The notes: a model not told the origin generated them from the letters alone. Shown: positions 33,082 to 44,373, counted from the stretch's first letter. The stretch: DNA of 44,373 nt from Lingula anatina (GCF_001039355.2 NW_019775991.1:733187-777559); one strand, 5' to 3'. Translations and numbers: made by a program.

Positions 33082-34226
33082 CCGTTTTTGAAACTTTATT
33101 ACACAATACACGATAAGTTTACCATCATTTTTACTTAATTAACTTACAATGTTGTAAAGATGCAGGAAATGTCAAACAAACACTTTTAAGTATCTTTAAT
33201 ATTAGTTTTAAAATAATGAGACTGTTAACATGCCTAAAAATTGAATCTGAGGAAATGTGAAAAAACAGCATAACTTCTACAATAATGGCTGATTTTCGAA
33301 CTCAACCTGCGTTTTATTAAGATTGAGCGCTCCTGTTAGTTTCATGACAATTGGCCTATCTGTTTTTCTTATATTGTATTTACAGTGTTGCATATATGCT
33401 AAAAAGTGAGAAAAAAAACAGCATAACTACTGAAATAGAAGCCCGATCGTGCTGATTTTCGAACTGAACCTGCGTTTTATAAATTTTCATCAGCTTTGTA
33501 AATATAAAGCCAAAAAGTGAAACTGTCTTCCACTTATCGTGTTTACGCTGAAAGTGCACGGCGACGGCGACGACAGCGAATACGGTGACGACAGACGCAG
33601 GTGATGGCAATATGTTCAGGCACATCTGTGTCTGTACATAAAAAAAAAAGAAGTTCGGTATTAACTGAAAAGATCCATGAGGCCATGAGAAGTCTTCACG
33701 CACTTGTCTTTATTCTAATGACGACGACGAGTTGGAGCCTTCAGCCGTTTGTTTAACCGCTGACCTTTTTTACAAATCCAAGAGTTTATAACTTTATTAA
33801 GCTTTATATGCTCTCCGTACCATCACCCATTTACTCGTTTTTTTTTTTTTTTTTTATTGTTTTTTTTTTACATTGTAGTTTGCGTGATTACCAGTCTTTT
33901 CCATTCGTTCGCCCATCCAATATTTCCTTAGGAAGAAGTCTGTTAGAGCCTTTTTTCATAAAAAATCTAAAGTATTTGAATTATTAAAACTTGTGTCATA
34001 CCCATCACTCAGTTTGCATGTGTTGAACACGCGATGGAAACGTTCAATTCCATTGTGGAGTTAACCAAGGAAATAAACTTGGACATGTTCCATCTTTTCC
34101 TTATACGAAAAGTGTTTTCTACACTTGTTAACTCTTAAAGAAATTTAACTCACACTCAGTAACCCCTTTTTCCTTTTACCTATTTGATTCATTTTCAATT
34201 TTTCTTTTTTCCCAGTCGTTTTAATT
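33082..34226. repeat. TIR-X family repeat, copy B (tandem, empty of mariner)
   Basis: Direct near-identical repeat of 31389-33063 minus the mariner. It runs from CCGTTTTTGAAACTTTATT to CAGTCGTTTTAATTA. The junction to copy A holds an N at 33064. A poly-T tract at 33839-33868 differs in length from its partner (32686-32705). Confidence 0.88.
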
Positions 34227-34438
34227 ATAAACTAGGACAGTCCTAGCATCAAGCGGTTTCAGCACCTACTGTACAAATGTATAAATGGTGACGTAAGTGA
34301 ATGACTCGGCCTGAATGAGGTGCGGGCAGGTAAGACGATAGGGTTTATATAATCTGACGTACAGGGACAACATAACCAGCTCCATTATCACTGCAGCTTG
34401 CATAAAACATTAAAATTGTCTTACTATACAACGCGAAA
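34227..34438 (+). promoter_or_regulatory. Putative promoter of the small peptide gene
   Basis: TTTATATAAT at 34343-34352 is a good TATA box about 90 bases before the ATG. TGACGTAA at 34289-34296 resembles a CRE half-site and TGACTCG just downstream resembles AP-1. The region begins exactly where tandem repeat copy B ends. Confidence 0.5.
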
Positions 34439-37400
34439 ATGAAGACCGCACTCGTGCTGCTCTTGGTATTTACGGTTGTTGCTGCTAGGTAGGTTTTAAT
34501 GGATTTCTCATACTTATACCCCCCCCCCCCCTTAACACTGGACGGCATCCTTTGTCTCCTTTGTGCGACCACGAATCTGGCCCAGTTTCACAAAAAAACT
34601 TAAATCAGTCCCTGTTTTTTCCTTTTTTCTTTTTTATTTTTTGGACAGTTGTCGCCACGGACAGTATATTTTACTCTTAAACAGGGCCGAACTCGGGGAC
34701 ATCCAGTGTAAAGGGCCGGGGTTTTACATGTGATTTTTAGATTTTGTCGATTATTTTATTCAATTATTTCAGATTTGCACGGATAATAATCTGTTTAAAA
34801 ATCGTCTCCCTTAACTAACCATACTCGGGTTTCCCATAAATTCTGAGAATTTTTCACCAATGTTTTGTCTAAACAAGTTGGGACTCTCGGAGGCAGAAGA
34901 GGATAATACAGGGTTAGGGCTACCTAATATAGAATATTATTTTTTGGCTAGTAAATTTTCTACAAAATGTTCATTTTCTCTGTAACTACTTTAAATCCAA
35001 AACTGAGGCGTGACTCCATGTGTAGCCAGGTGTGTTACCTAATTACTACACAACTCTCCTTACAATTGATGCATGCAGTTGCATGTTCTGTGGTCAGAAA
35101 TGTGAGGGGTGGTCTTTTCGGCAATTTCTGTCCTTGTATAAAAATGCATGGGTTTGACCAATCTTTGGAGTGTATTTTGAGAAGCAACTACGGAATCGCT
35201 CTGAAACTTGACAGGTACCTTAGAGAATATATGATTCGACTGCTAAGCAACGCAGCTTACTATGGGATTCTTGCTCTCAGAGAAAATGGCAGAAACGGAC
35301 AGCCATTGCCAGGGAATGCAACATTTATCAGGAACTGTTAGTAAAGTCCTCCAAAGAAATGCTACAACAGGGGCACCTACTCCAATACCTCCACCAGGGT
35401 GTCCGCGTACCACACCAAGAAGAAAGGATCGCCTTCTCCTTAGAGTGCGCCGTGCTGGTCGTACAAAGACAACCAGTGTCCTCAGAAAAGAGAGGCAGAA
35501 TGTCATTCAAACGCCCATTTCAAGGTCCCTCGTGAACAAGAGATTACTGAAAGCCGGCTATTTTGCACGAAGACCAGTAGTGAAACCACTGTTAGCAGCA
35601 GGTCATATACAGCGACGTCTGCAATGGGCTGGGGACCATGTGCGTTTGCAGCCAAAACACTGGAATCACGTCGTTTTTGGTGATGAGGCCAGATATTGAG
35701 TTTTTAGGATTGAGGTTCGAATCCGTGTCCGCCGACATGTAGGAGAGGCATAAAACGATGTTTTTGGAAATCCTAGGGTGCAAGCAGGAGGTGGTAACGT
35801 CTCTCTTTGGGGAGCATTTCATGCCGGTGCCCAGAACAAGTTGGTTTTTCTAGGAGGCAACGTCAACCAGGGCTCCTACAGAGACATTCTACAGCAAACA
35901 ATGCTTCGATTTGTAAGAGTCATCTTCAGGAACAACTTTGTGTACCAAGACGACTGCGCAACTCCACATCGAGCTCGCAGAATCATCGTTTTTCTTCAAA
36001 ACCAATGGTTTCAGCAACTACCCTGGCCTGCAAACTCCCCAGATATGAACCCAATTGAAAATTTATGGCTATGGTCATCGGCCGGTAAATAGTGATGTTT
36101 TGGGACAGGCAAATATCACTTCGTGGAATGATATCTCCATCCAAACTCTAAAAAACTTGCCATAGAGTATGCTCTGTAGGATGAGGGCATTGCAAGCGGC
36201 TGCTGGAGGTCATACCCGCTATTGATGACTTTTCATGATTTACTGTAATGAGTTCTTTGACTGTGTAACATATCACATGTCATTTTCTCTAATATCTTAG
36301 CTTAAATTTATAGTGACATCAAACTGTTGAAATGGTTTTCTGGGGTGTTCTTTTCTTTGGAATGACATCTTATGTCAGATGTGATATTATTGACCAAAAT
36401 ATCTCACAATAGAAGACTGGATATTTTTATCACTCAGTGACATACTTCTTTGATGGATCAAGCCAAAAAGATTTTAATCAGCACTCAAAATAACAATGAT
36501 AAAAAATATTCCATATTAAGTAGTAACCCTGTAGGTAAGTCACAATAATAATAACCTTTACTTGTTTCAACGATTTTAAGGGTTATGCCCCACAGGGTAG
36601 CCCACAATTATATATTGAAAGTATTAACTTAAAGAAAATATACGTACCATAGGTAATGTAACCTTACAATACAACCAAGGAGTTATAACTCCTTGATACA
36701 ACTAACACTTTATATCAGTAAATTTTGAAAAGCGACGCATGTGAAATTCCGTCAATATACAAAAGCGAAGCTTGTTTGAAATGTATATTTTTTCATTTGG
36801 GCTCATTTCCAATGAAATTATGACCCCATTCCCAGAGATTAGATCGATCTTCTCTAGATCGACCTAACTCCTTGGGGGTTCACGCTGAATAGCTGTCAGC
36901 CGAGTGGGCACGAAAGTTAATTACCCCCTTACAGCTTGTAGTAGGCGGGACGGACATTTAAGCCGGATTGTTTGACAGTAATCTAGTGAGACTCCCCGCG
37001 GGGATAGATCGATCTAAAAGCTCTGGGAATACGCCCTATATGGCTACGTAGATCGACCCAACTCCACTGGAACTCTGATTAGCACGCTTCTTCTTGTTTC
37101 CTACGTACTCATATTATCACCCGCTCTTATATATATGTATTTTACTGGTACCCAACGCCAGGAGGAGACTGTCAGAATTGTTCTCAAATATTTTGCCAGC
37201 CTGACATTCCGAGCCTGAATTATCAAATTCAAAGTCTTTACAGCTTCTGTAAGTCACGTGTGCCGTTGACACTGAGTCAGTCCACAAATGTCACTGAAGC
37301 TTGTTACATATTTGGTCGGCTTCCAAACCACTGACAATAAAGTAAATAAAGTAAATATAATCATGCTTTGAAGATACGGGGCACTGGTTGTTTGTATTGG

Positions 37401-39796
37401 TTCAACAGCTAACACGCCCCTTCTTCGTTGTTGGTCTTTGATGCATGATTTGGCAGGTGTCAACTTGCTTTTATAAAGGCAATTTCAATGCCAGTATAAA
37501 CTAAATCGGAGGCGCTGCAGTAAACCAGTTCTGCAACATATTAGGTTGACTTGGCATCATTACGTGCGTTTTTTCTTGAAAACAACACGTGCGTCATTAC
37601 TTTTGCGGGTATTATATATAGCCTTTATTTGAGAGGTTAACACAAGTTAGACTGCAAACAGAGCCAAAAATCATAAGGTTCTACTTTAAGTACGGATGTT
37701 GTCTTCACCCTGCATTGTTTCTACATGTATATAACTTTTTTTCTCGCACTGTCGATACGCCCCCCTCCCCCCACGCAGAGAGAGATCGACATGTAACTCA
37801 TGTTCCGATCATATTAAAGCACTTCTGTCACCTCACCTGGTGTCACTGTGTCTATTGGGGCGTAGAGCTGTGCTCGAGCCTTTGAAGTGCCTAAATGTAT
37901 CCCATGACCCGACTTGACCTTAAAGCATTACCGGGCTCCGTATCTCGAAAGGTTCGTTATGTTGCGCACGTGCGCAAGCGTCTCGATTCCATGGCCCCGT
38001 ATCTCGAAAGAATCTGTTACGAAATCGAGACACTTGCGGACGTGCGCAACATAGCGAACCTTTCGAGATACGGAGTCCTGCCATCTCATCTGGTGTCAAC
38101 GCGTCTTTAATGTCCTCCGGGCGTAGTGTTAAGGTCAATGGGCGATTTATGAAATGCAAGATTATTTGTAAGGTTGGGAATGTAATGCATGCTTTATTAT
38201 TATTTTATTATTCTTTTTTTTTTTTTTTTTTTGACAATTTGCTTTTTCAGTTTTTTAGAGCCATTGTAATTTATCATACGCTACAGTTGAGAGATTCATA
38301 TTTGTTGTATCTTTTGTCTCAAAAGTAAACAAAGAGGCCATTAAGTATAGAAGATCTGACTACCCCTTCAAAAATGTGTCTCATTTAACATTCATTTACA
38401 GTTCTCAATCTGTTATTGGTGTATTTTTTTCAGTTCTTATGTTGTTTTGTAATGAATGTAACAGTTCGACAACTGTTTTTGGGAAGTCCTTCAGAATGTC
38501 GTAGAACAGTTAAAGAACAGCTTTCATTAAAAGAGAAAAACTTTATGTTCTAGGACAGATTAAGAACCCTAAGACCGCATTCAAAACGATTTGAGCCAGG
38601 CTTTACAAATCCTGAGACTAAATATGGCGGGCGTACATGAAAGGAAAACCGCCCAATCTTTTAATAGTCTCTCCGCCTCTCACACGCCTCCCCACACGTC
38701 GTCCCTGCGGGGTGCAGTCATTAAATCTCAACTCGTTTGCACATAAAGATTGGGCTTCGACGGTGCTGGGGTCTAGGTGTGGCGCTCATTGCAATGCATC
38801 CTTGTCCAAAATTGGCAAAATTAAAAGCTTATTATCTACCATACGGAAGGAATTATAGGAAAATTTTTCATAGACGGCTGACCAAAAGTCATATGTGGCG
38901 ATTTCAAGTATGCCCTTGGATTTGATCTTTATTTCAAAGTGAAACGGGCCAAAATTTTGGAAAAGAAGTAATTTTTTACGAAAAAAAATTATTTGCGCTA
39001 TAAATTAGTATAATTCAGAAACTTTCATTGGAATTTTGAATGTCAAACGTACATTTACATGTAATTCATTCCGCCACAATACCACTTTATACCTACGGGA
39101 CGCAGAAAGGATGCCCTCCAGTGTAAAGGGGGCTTTAGATGTTATTTATTAAGCATTGCAGTAGAAATTTCGAAACTTGGTGGCAATACAAATCTGTTTA
39201 GAATGGCAGATGCAGGCTATGTAACGTCTTTCGCGAGACCTTAATCACATTTTGCATGTCAAAATTCTACTTAAAATCTTAATTCTATTTAAGGTCTATT
39301 TAAGATCTTGCCGTGCGTGTGTTTGTAATGAATGGGATTTAACAGAATTATTGTCTTATACTGTTACCAACATAACAAACATTATATTATAAAATATTTA
39401 CTTCTCTGTTTCAGTCACGCCGGTGGTTATGACGAAAATGTCGTCCTGAATGTTATCAAACGCGCGATAAACAACCACCGGATGAGAAGGGAATATTATG
39501 GCCCATTTTGTCCACCATGTTGTCCACCTTACTGTCGTAAGATGTGAGTAGTGATTGCTCGAATAGATCTAGGAGCCACCAAACTTTTGGTGGGTCGCAG
39601 AACAGAGACACACTTCGCATTTAGAGTTCAAGACTCGATCTGTATTGGCTGGGGTTTGAATTGAACACCCAATAGTTTTCTTCATAGGCATTCATTCATT
39701 CAAACATCATTTATTCTTTATTTTGAAATTATGTCATTCATTGGACATTATAGAATTATACCACAATTATTGTATTATATGAGAGACACACTGTCA

Positions 39797-39856
<60 letters not shown>

Positions 39857-40436
39857 TATTGTAGAATATATCGATGTGTTGAGAGGGAAATTGTACCGTA
39901 AAACCGGGAGGAAACCGCGGTTAAATAGGAAACCGCAAGGAAATTGATGATGCACATAATCGAGGGTACTTAGAGAGCACACTGTATTTCACAAATTGTC
40001 TCCAGAATTCTCTAGACTTTTAGGCGATTAGAATGTATCTTATTGTGTTCCTTGTGCGAATTTCATGGCATGTTGTTTGAAGACGACATTGGTCTTAGCT
40101 TAGACTTTTGAGCAGGTTAGTGTCCCCTTTGCGAAATATCTAAATGAACCTTTTCTTCGTGTCTTCCATTTTAACTGAAACAATGGAAAATGGCGTAGCA
40201 ATATACTGCGAGTGGCCATGCATGGTGACAAATAAAGTCCCGTTAGCTAGTAGCCACAGGTACCTGGATTTGCTGTATTCATCAAATAAAACTATTTATT
40301 AGTCTGGATTAATGTGCGTATTACATGTATTCAATATTGGTGTTTTTTCTGGTTTTACAGCTCCGAGAACTCAAACTTGAAAGATGCGTCCGTCCAAAAG
40401 ATTGTCGAACGCAGCGTGCTGCAGACAAGGAAGTAG
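34439..40436 (+). CDS. Predicted small secreted, dibasic, cysteine-rich peptide precursor (3 exons)
   Basis: Exons 34439-34488, 39415-39543 and 40361-40436 (stop TAG at 40434-40436). Splice sites are GTAGGT, GTGAGT and consensus acceptors, and phases fit (2 then 2), giving 84 residues. Residues 1-16 are a clean signal peptide (MKTALVLLLVFTVVAA). Dibasic KR, RR and RK lie at 32-33, 41-42 and 58-59. Between RR and RK lies a 15-residue segment with cysteines 49, 52, 53 and 57 (C-x2-CC-x3-C) separated by Pro-Pro pairs. A charged tail of about 25 residues follows. If the second donor is not used, a stop two bases further on would end the protein after exon 2. I do not recognise the family; a neuropeptide, antimicrobial or toxin-like peptide are all possible. 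Confidence 0.65.
34909..36531 (+). mobile_element. Tc1-like DNA transposon in intron 1 of the peptide gene
   Basis: 1.6 kb with ends CAGGGTTA / TAACCCTG. The similarity extends inward as CTAATATAGAATATT versus CTTAATATGGAATATT. TA flanks both sides (34907-34908, 36532-36533). It encloses a broken transposase. Confidence 0.88.
35220..36110 (+). pseudogene. Tc1 transposase pseudogene (DD34E type)
   Basis: Pieces in more than one frame: a helix-turn-helix region with CPRTTPRRKDRLLL, then WNHVVFGDEARY (first catalytic Asp) at once followed by a stop (35697-35699). A second stop and frame change come before GGGNVSLWGAF, then VYQDDCATPHRAR (second Asp), and WPANSPDMNPIENLW (catalytic Glu). A frameshift follows in the last part. 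Not functional. Confidence 0.9.
36829..37029. mobile_element. Short TIR element (MITE), copy 2 of the 2649 family
   Basis: 201 bases, TTCCCAGAG at one end and CTCTGGGAA at the other, with AGATCGATC inside both. The interior AGCTGTCAGCCGAG, TTACAGCTTGTAGTAGGCGG and AATCTAGTGAGACTCCC is shared with 2649-2843. No obvious flanking duplication here. Confidence 0.85.
37050..37900. other. Intron 1 spacer, no recognised feature
   Basis: AT-rich; a short pyrimidine C-run near 37760. No gene or repeat recognised. Confidence 0.4.
37934..38078. repeat. Long inverted repeat (about 55-base arms, 34-base loop)
   Basis: The left arm (37934-37988) has GGCTCCGTATCTCGAAAGGT, CGTTATGTTGCGCACGTGCG and CTCGATT. 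It is the near-perfect reverse complement of the right arm (38023-38078). The loop carries a third copy of CGTATCTCGAAAG. GC-rich compared with its surroundings. Confidence 0.9.
38110..39410. other. Intron 1 remainder before exon 2 of the peptide gene
   Basis: Poly-T run at 38214-38232. No gene recognised. The open frames are short and lack family resemblance. Confidence 0.4.
39797..39853. repeat. (TA)n microsatellite in intron 2 of the peptide gene
   Basis: About 28 TA units. A small palindromic region (AAACCGCGGTTAAATAG and similar) follows near 39913. Confidence 0.95.
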
Positions 40437-40960
40437 ATGCGCATTTACAAAGGTGAAAATCCAAACTTGTAGACTGGATCAGAGACTGGGATAGCGATCT
40501 TAATGTATTCTAAAATACGGAAGTAGTTTTTACCTGTTAAATGTTTAGATATTAGACGCTGTTTGCAATTCAGTTTCTTTAAGCAAATCCTTTTTTGCCT
40601 AGTTGTTGCTTATTTAGTGATTTAAAGGATGGTGCATATGTACATGTGGCATCTGTGGTGCTACTGTACCTACCGTATTTACTAAGAGAGTTCGTCCACT
40701 TTTCTTTCATTACAGGTGTCCGTTAGATATCTGTAGAGACCACTTGGAAAACAACCATTGGAGAAACAATGAAGTAAAGACAGATACATTCATTACTATT
40801 TGACACTGCTTTTAATTCATGGATTACATCAATACTTTTCAGTTTCGATCTATTGAATGTAATAAATAAATTCAGACTTCAAATCGCCTTTAATAAAGTT
40901 GGATGTTGATATCGATGTTAGTTTTGAGGGTCCTTTCCTTACTTATGTGAATCCTTTTTT
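40437..40960 (+). terminator. 3' UTR of the peptide gene with poly(A) signals
   Basis: AATAAA at 40861 and 40865, and again (TAATAAAG) near 40891, about 430 bases after the stop. The TIR-X element begins about 70 bases later. Confidence 0.5.
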
Positions 40961-42317
40961 ATGTACAGACAAAGATGTGTCTGTACATATTGCCATCACC
41001 TGCGTTTGTTGTCGCCGTCGCTGTCGCCGTGCACTTTCAGCGTTAAACACACGATAAGTGGTAGACAGCTTTACTTTTTGGCTTTATATTTACAGAGCTG
41101 ATGAATATTCATAAAACGCAGGTCAAGTTAAAAAATCAGCATGATCGGGCCATTATTGTAGAAGTTATGCTGTTTTTTCACTTTTCAGCATATATGCAAC
41201 ACTGTTAACACATTTTAAGGAAAACCGATAGGCCTGTTGTCATGAAACTCACAGGAGTAATCAATCTTATTAAACACAGGTCAAGTTCCAAAATCGGCAT
41301 GATCGGGCCACTATTTGAGTACTTATGCCGTTTTTTTTTTTTTTTTTTCACTTTTCAGCATGTATGCAACACTGTAAACACAATATAAGAAAAACAGATA
41401 GGCCAATTGTCATGAAACTCACAGGAGTGGTCAATCTTACTAAAACGCATTTTAGAAGTTATGCTGTTTTTTCACATTTCCTCAGATTCAATTTTTAGGC
41501 ATGTTAGCAGTCTCTTTATTTAACTTATAAGATACGTAAAAGTGTTTGTTTGACATTTCCCGATCTTTACAACATTGTTAGTTGATGATGTAAAAATAAT
41601 GGTAAACTTGTTATCGTGTATTGTGTAATAGAGTTTCAAAAATGGAAATGAACTCATATCATTGCAGTTTGTCAGATTCAATCATTCACTACGTTCAGAA
41701 TCTCAGAATGGAGAAAATTGGACATTAAAAACTGTTCTGTTGATATTTTCCCCATCTCATCAATTGTCTTAGTTGGTCATATAAAAATGGCAGTAAACTG
41801 TTAATGCTATTTTATGTTAAAATATTGTTTAAAGTGAAAAAAAAAACATTTCAGAACATGGCATTTACAAGGTGTGACTTTGAAGTCCCATGGGTCTGAA
41901 GACCTTTGCTAGTCACATTTTCTGAATATCCATGATATTAATATTTTATCATTAAAAATTGATGGTAATTATGCTATTAAACATTATGTAATATTGCATC
42001 AAAATTGGAAGAAACCCCTATTTTAGGCACTGCTCTCATGATGACCATTTAAGAAAGAACGTCACATACTATTCTCAAACTTACAGGAAAGAAACATGGG
42101 ACTAAAATATATCTTCAGTAGGCAATGCAGTCTGTTTGGTAAATTTTTCTGCAATTATGCTTTAAATTACGTTTCTTCAAATTTTGATGCAACATTACAT
42201 AATGATTAATAACCGTCTTCCACTTATCATGTTAACGCTGAAAGTGCACGACGACAGCGACGGCAACGACAGAAGCAGGTGATGGCAATATATACAGACA
42301 CATCTGTGTCTGTACAT
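40961..42317. mobile_element. TIR-X element, copy C, complete with ~105-base TIRs
   Basis: Starts ATGTACAGACAAAGATGTG and ends CACATCTGTGTCTGTACAT. Each TIR continues through a CGTCGCCGTCGCTGTCGCC-like trinucleotide tract and GTGCACTTTCAGCGT, then ACACGATAAGTGG. 1357 bases, no transposase seen, so non-autonomous. Internal sequence is the reverse of copy A (30660-31900). The right end abuts segment D copy 2. Confidence 0.85.
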
Positions 42318-42319
42318 AA

Positions 42320-44373
42320 AAATGTCACCAATTTGCCCATTTTCAGTGTAAAACAAATCTGAAAGCTAGAGTTTGGATGATTTATAAGTAACTAAGGCAG
42401 CAGCACGTCAGGAAAAACAAATCACACTGTTCGCAACCTTTGATTTTTATTTTCCAATATTTTGTTACTTATTAAGTTTTAAAGCAAAATCTAAACATGT
42501 TCACTATTCGAAGTATTGAGTATCACCTGTGCTCTCTCTGCAGCACACACATATAGAATCATATCAACATCTTGAATACACCTTTCTGGTGCTTAGAGAA
42601 AACTGGACTGAAACACAGGCTGATGAGGACTTCATTTCATATCTGTACAGGCAATTCCAGTCTCAGTACAGGCAATTCCAGTCTTTGAACAAAGCTTTGA
42701 ATTGATGATTGCTACAAATTGAGTGACAATTAGGTCACGACTAATTAGGTTGGAATCTAAAACCTGGGCTCTTCCCAAGTTTTCTTGCAAAGTAAACAAC
42801 TGAAGTGCAAAAAAATAAAGTCTATAAGTATTGTCAAAACCAACCAATTCATTTATTGCAGGTAGTCATGAATGTTACTTCTTTGTCACCAAGCACTACT
42901 AACAGATATAACAGCAATGTAGTTTGTTACTACAGTTCTCCATAAATAAATACACTGTAATTTCAACACCTTTTCTGTTATAAAAAGAATATACACAAGT
43001 TCAAAACCCAAACAAAAATGTTTTACAGACAACCAAAAAAATAAAGAAAAAATCTAGTGGTTTTGAAAATACTACCCACGATTTAAGTTTGATTAGAACT
43101 GTAAAAAGGGGTAAGCATATAAATTCACTTTTGTAGGAAGCTAAACCAACTGCTCCGGACAATTTTATTCTGACCTCTCGAAGAACCCCCCTAAAGACAT
43201 TTTCCTTGGAGTAAATGGCATTTCTGGTTCAAACTTACCAGTATTACGCGACAATGAAAGTGAATATGCTGGTATAAAGTTACAGAGGCAGAAGGGTAGA
43301 ACTTCCTGTACCAAAACAGTGATGCATCACTTCTCATCTAATATTACTAGGTTATTAACACTTAAACTTGAACTCTTTTAGAGTCTTGAATAATTTACAG
43401 CCTCTCTCTCTCTCCACATTCGCTCAGCTACTCTCACACATTCATAGATCTGACAACAGCAACATTTTTGGGAGGGGGATTACCATGCAATTCAAACACA
43501 TGGCCTTGTTTAGAAAACAATTTGTAGAATGTTAAACAATATGTTTAACAAAGTAAAATTTAGTGCAGCTTGGCTTATATATTCTCCATCAAAATGTTAT
43601 CTACATTTATATAAATATAACAGTATGTTTTGGCCTAAATAAATTCATGTCACGTTGAATTTTTTTGCTTTGAAAATGAAATGATATGGCCTCTCTCCAT
43701 TTTTTCTTCTTTTTTTCAACATGACTTACAAGTATACCAACTCCTGATTCGTGGCACATCATTTTTTCCTTTGTAAATCCACAATATTGTCTCTATTTGC
43801 CTTTTTTAATGTGACCTGTTACGACACGTAAAATGTAAATTTAACAATACCACAGTTCAGAGCATATTGTAACAAGTACAAACAAGATGCTTCTGCACTA
43901 TTTTTCACCCTGGTACATTTTGACAGTCCATCCTGTGCTCAAGTTTTCACTCGCTGTGTATCATGCAGCCGATTTAGCTTAAATAGAGCACATACAGGTC
44001 AAATAACAGTTCTGTTCCACATTTGCTCCACGTTTCTCACCCGTTTTGAAAATAAATGGTAAAATAAGTAGCACATCGTTGTTTAATATTGCAAATAAGT
44101 TAACAAAAGAAAAAAAAGATGAATAACAGTGCCTTATTATCCTCAAACACATTGGGGTTATTCATATCATGTTATTACAGCAAGATTAAAAGTTTGAATA
44201 GCAGCTTCAATGGGATATTTTTGTTGTGTTTTCTTTTTAATTTATTTTTCAAACGTTGGCATTTTCAGCTCCCATCCACCTGATGCTCTTCACATTTTCT
44301 GTATTTCCACATAAGCAGTTGCATTGTTTTTTATGTCTTTAAACATTATGTAATATTATCTTATGCACTGTCA
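42320..44373. repeat. 2-kb duplicated non-coding segment D, copy 2 (runs off the window)
   Basis: Direct copy of 28315-30366, 14 kb away. It starts immediately after TIR-X copy C. Similarity increases toward the right end of the window. No gene recognised. Confidence 0.85.

Noticed and set aside
37934-38078. CRISPR array or bacterial repeat
   Set aside because: There is one inverted pair and a third motif, not regularly spaced direct repeats, and the host is eukaryotic.
39545-39547. Stop codon at the end of peptide exon 2 as the true end
   Set aside because: It overlaps a strong GTGAGT donor at 39544 and exon 3 continues in frame; kept as an alternative in the gene entry.

Overview
The window is eukaryotic genomic DNA from an invertebrate animal. 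Genes are split by GT-AG introns, DNA is AT-rich, microsatellites are dense, and there are many short inverted-repeat transposons, a LINE and Tc1/mariner elements. The gene content (MGAT5, BRCC36, a DUF229 protein, secreted subtilases, a short dibasic peptide precursor) fits a lophotrochozoan such as a mollusc, but the sequence alone does not settle this. Two single N bases (21779 and 33064) probably mark assembly joins, and both sit at suspicious places.

Layout. 411-6071 (+): the 3' eleven exons of an MGAT5-type GlcNAc-transferase V gene; the 5' exons lie outside the window. 6100-8915: a small TIR element in the MGAT5 3' UTR, itself split by a LINE with a 5' inversion (twin priming). 8916-11650: intergenic DNA with three short TIR elements. 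11697-13130 and 16310-17710 (+): two intronless, tandemly duplicated proteinase-K-like serine protease genes, separated by duplicated non-coding DNA that also carries a dead copy of the BRCC36 last exon. 19456-22204 (-): BRCC36 (BRCC3) deubiquitinase, with an internal exon or exons missing. 23346-27272 (+): a five-exon DUF229 membrane protein of the alkaline-phosphatase/sulfatase fold.

28315-44373 is repeat-dominated: two 2-kb direct copies of an unknown non-coding segment (28315-30366, 42320-44373), three copies of a TIR-X repeat family in both orientations, a deleted mariner, a dead Tc1, and a large hairpin. Embedded in this is a three-exon gene (34439-40436, +) for a predicted 84-residue secreted precursor. 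It has a signal peptide, three dibasic sites and a compact four-cysteine core, and is the best candidate here for something undescribed.

The genes do not form a pathway. MGAT5 acts in Golgi N-glycan branching, BRCC36 in K63-ubiquitin removal, and the proteases and the peptide are secreted. The history of the locus is one of tandem duplication plus nested transposition, and several events can be ordered from intact target-site duplications and empty sites.
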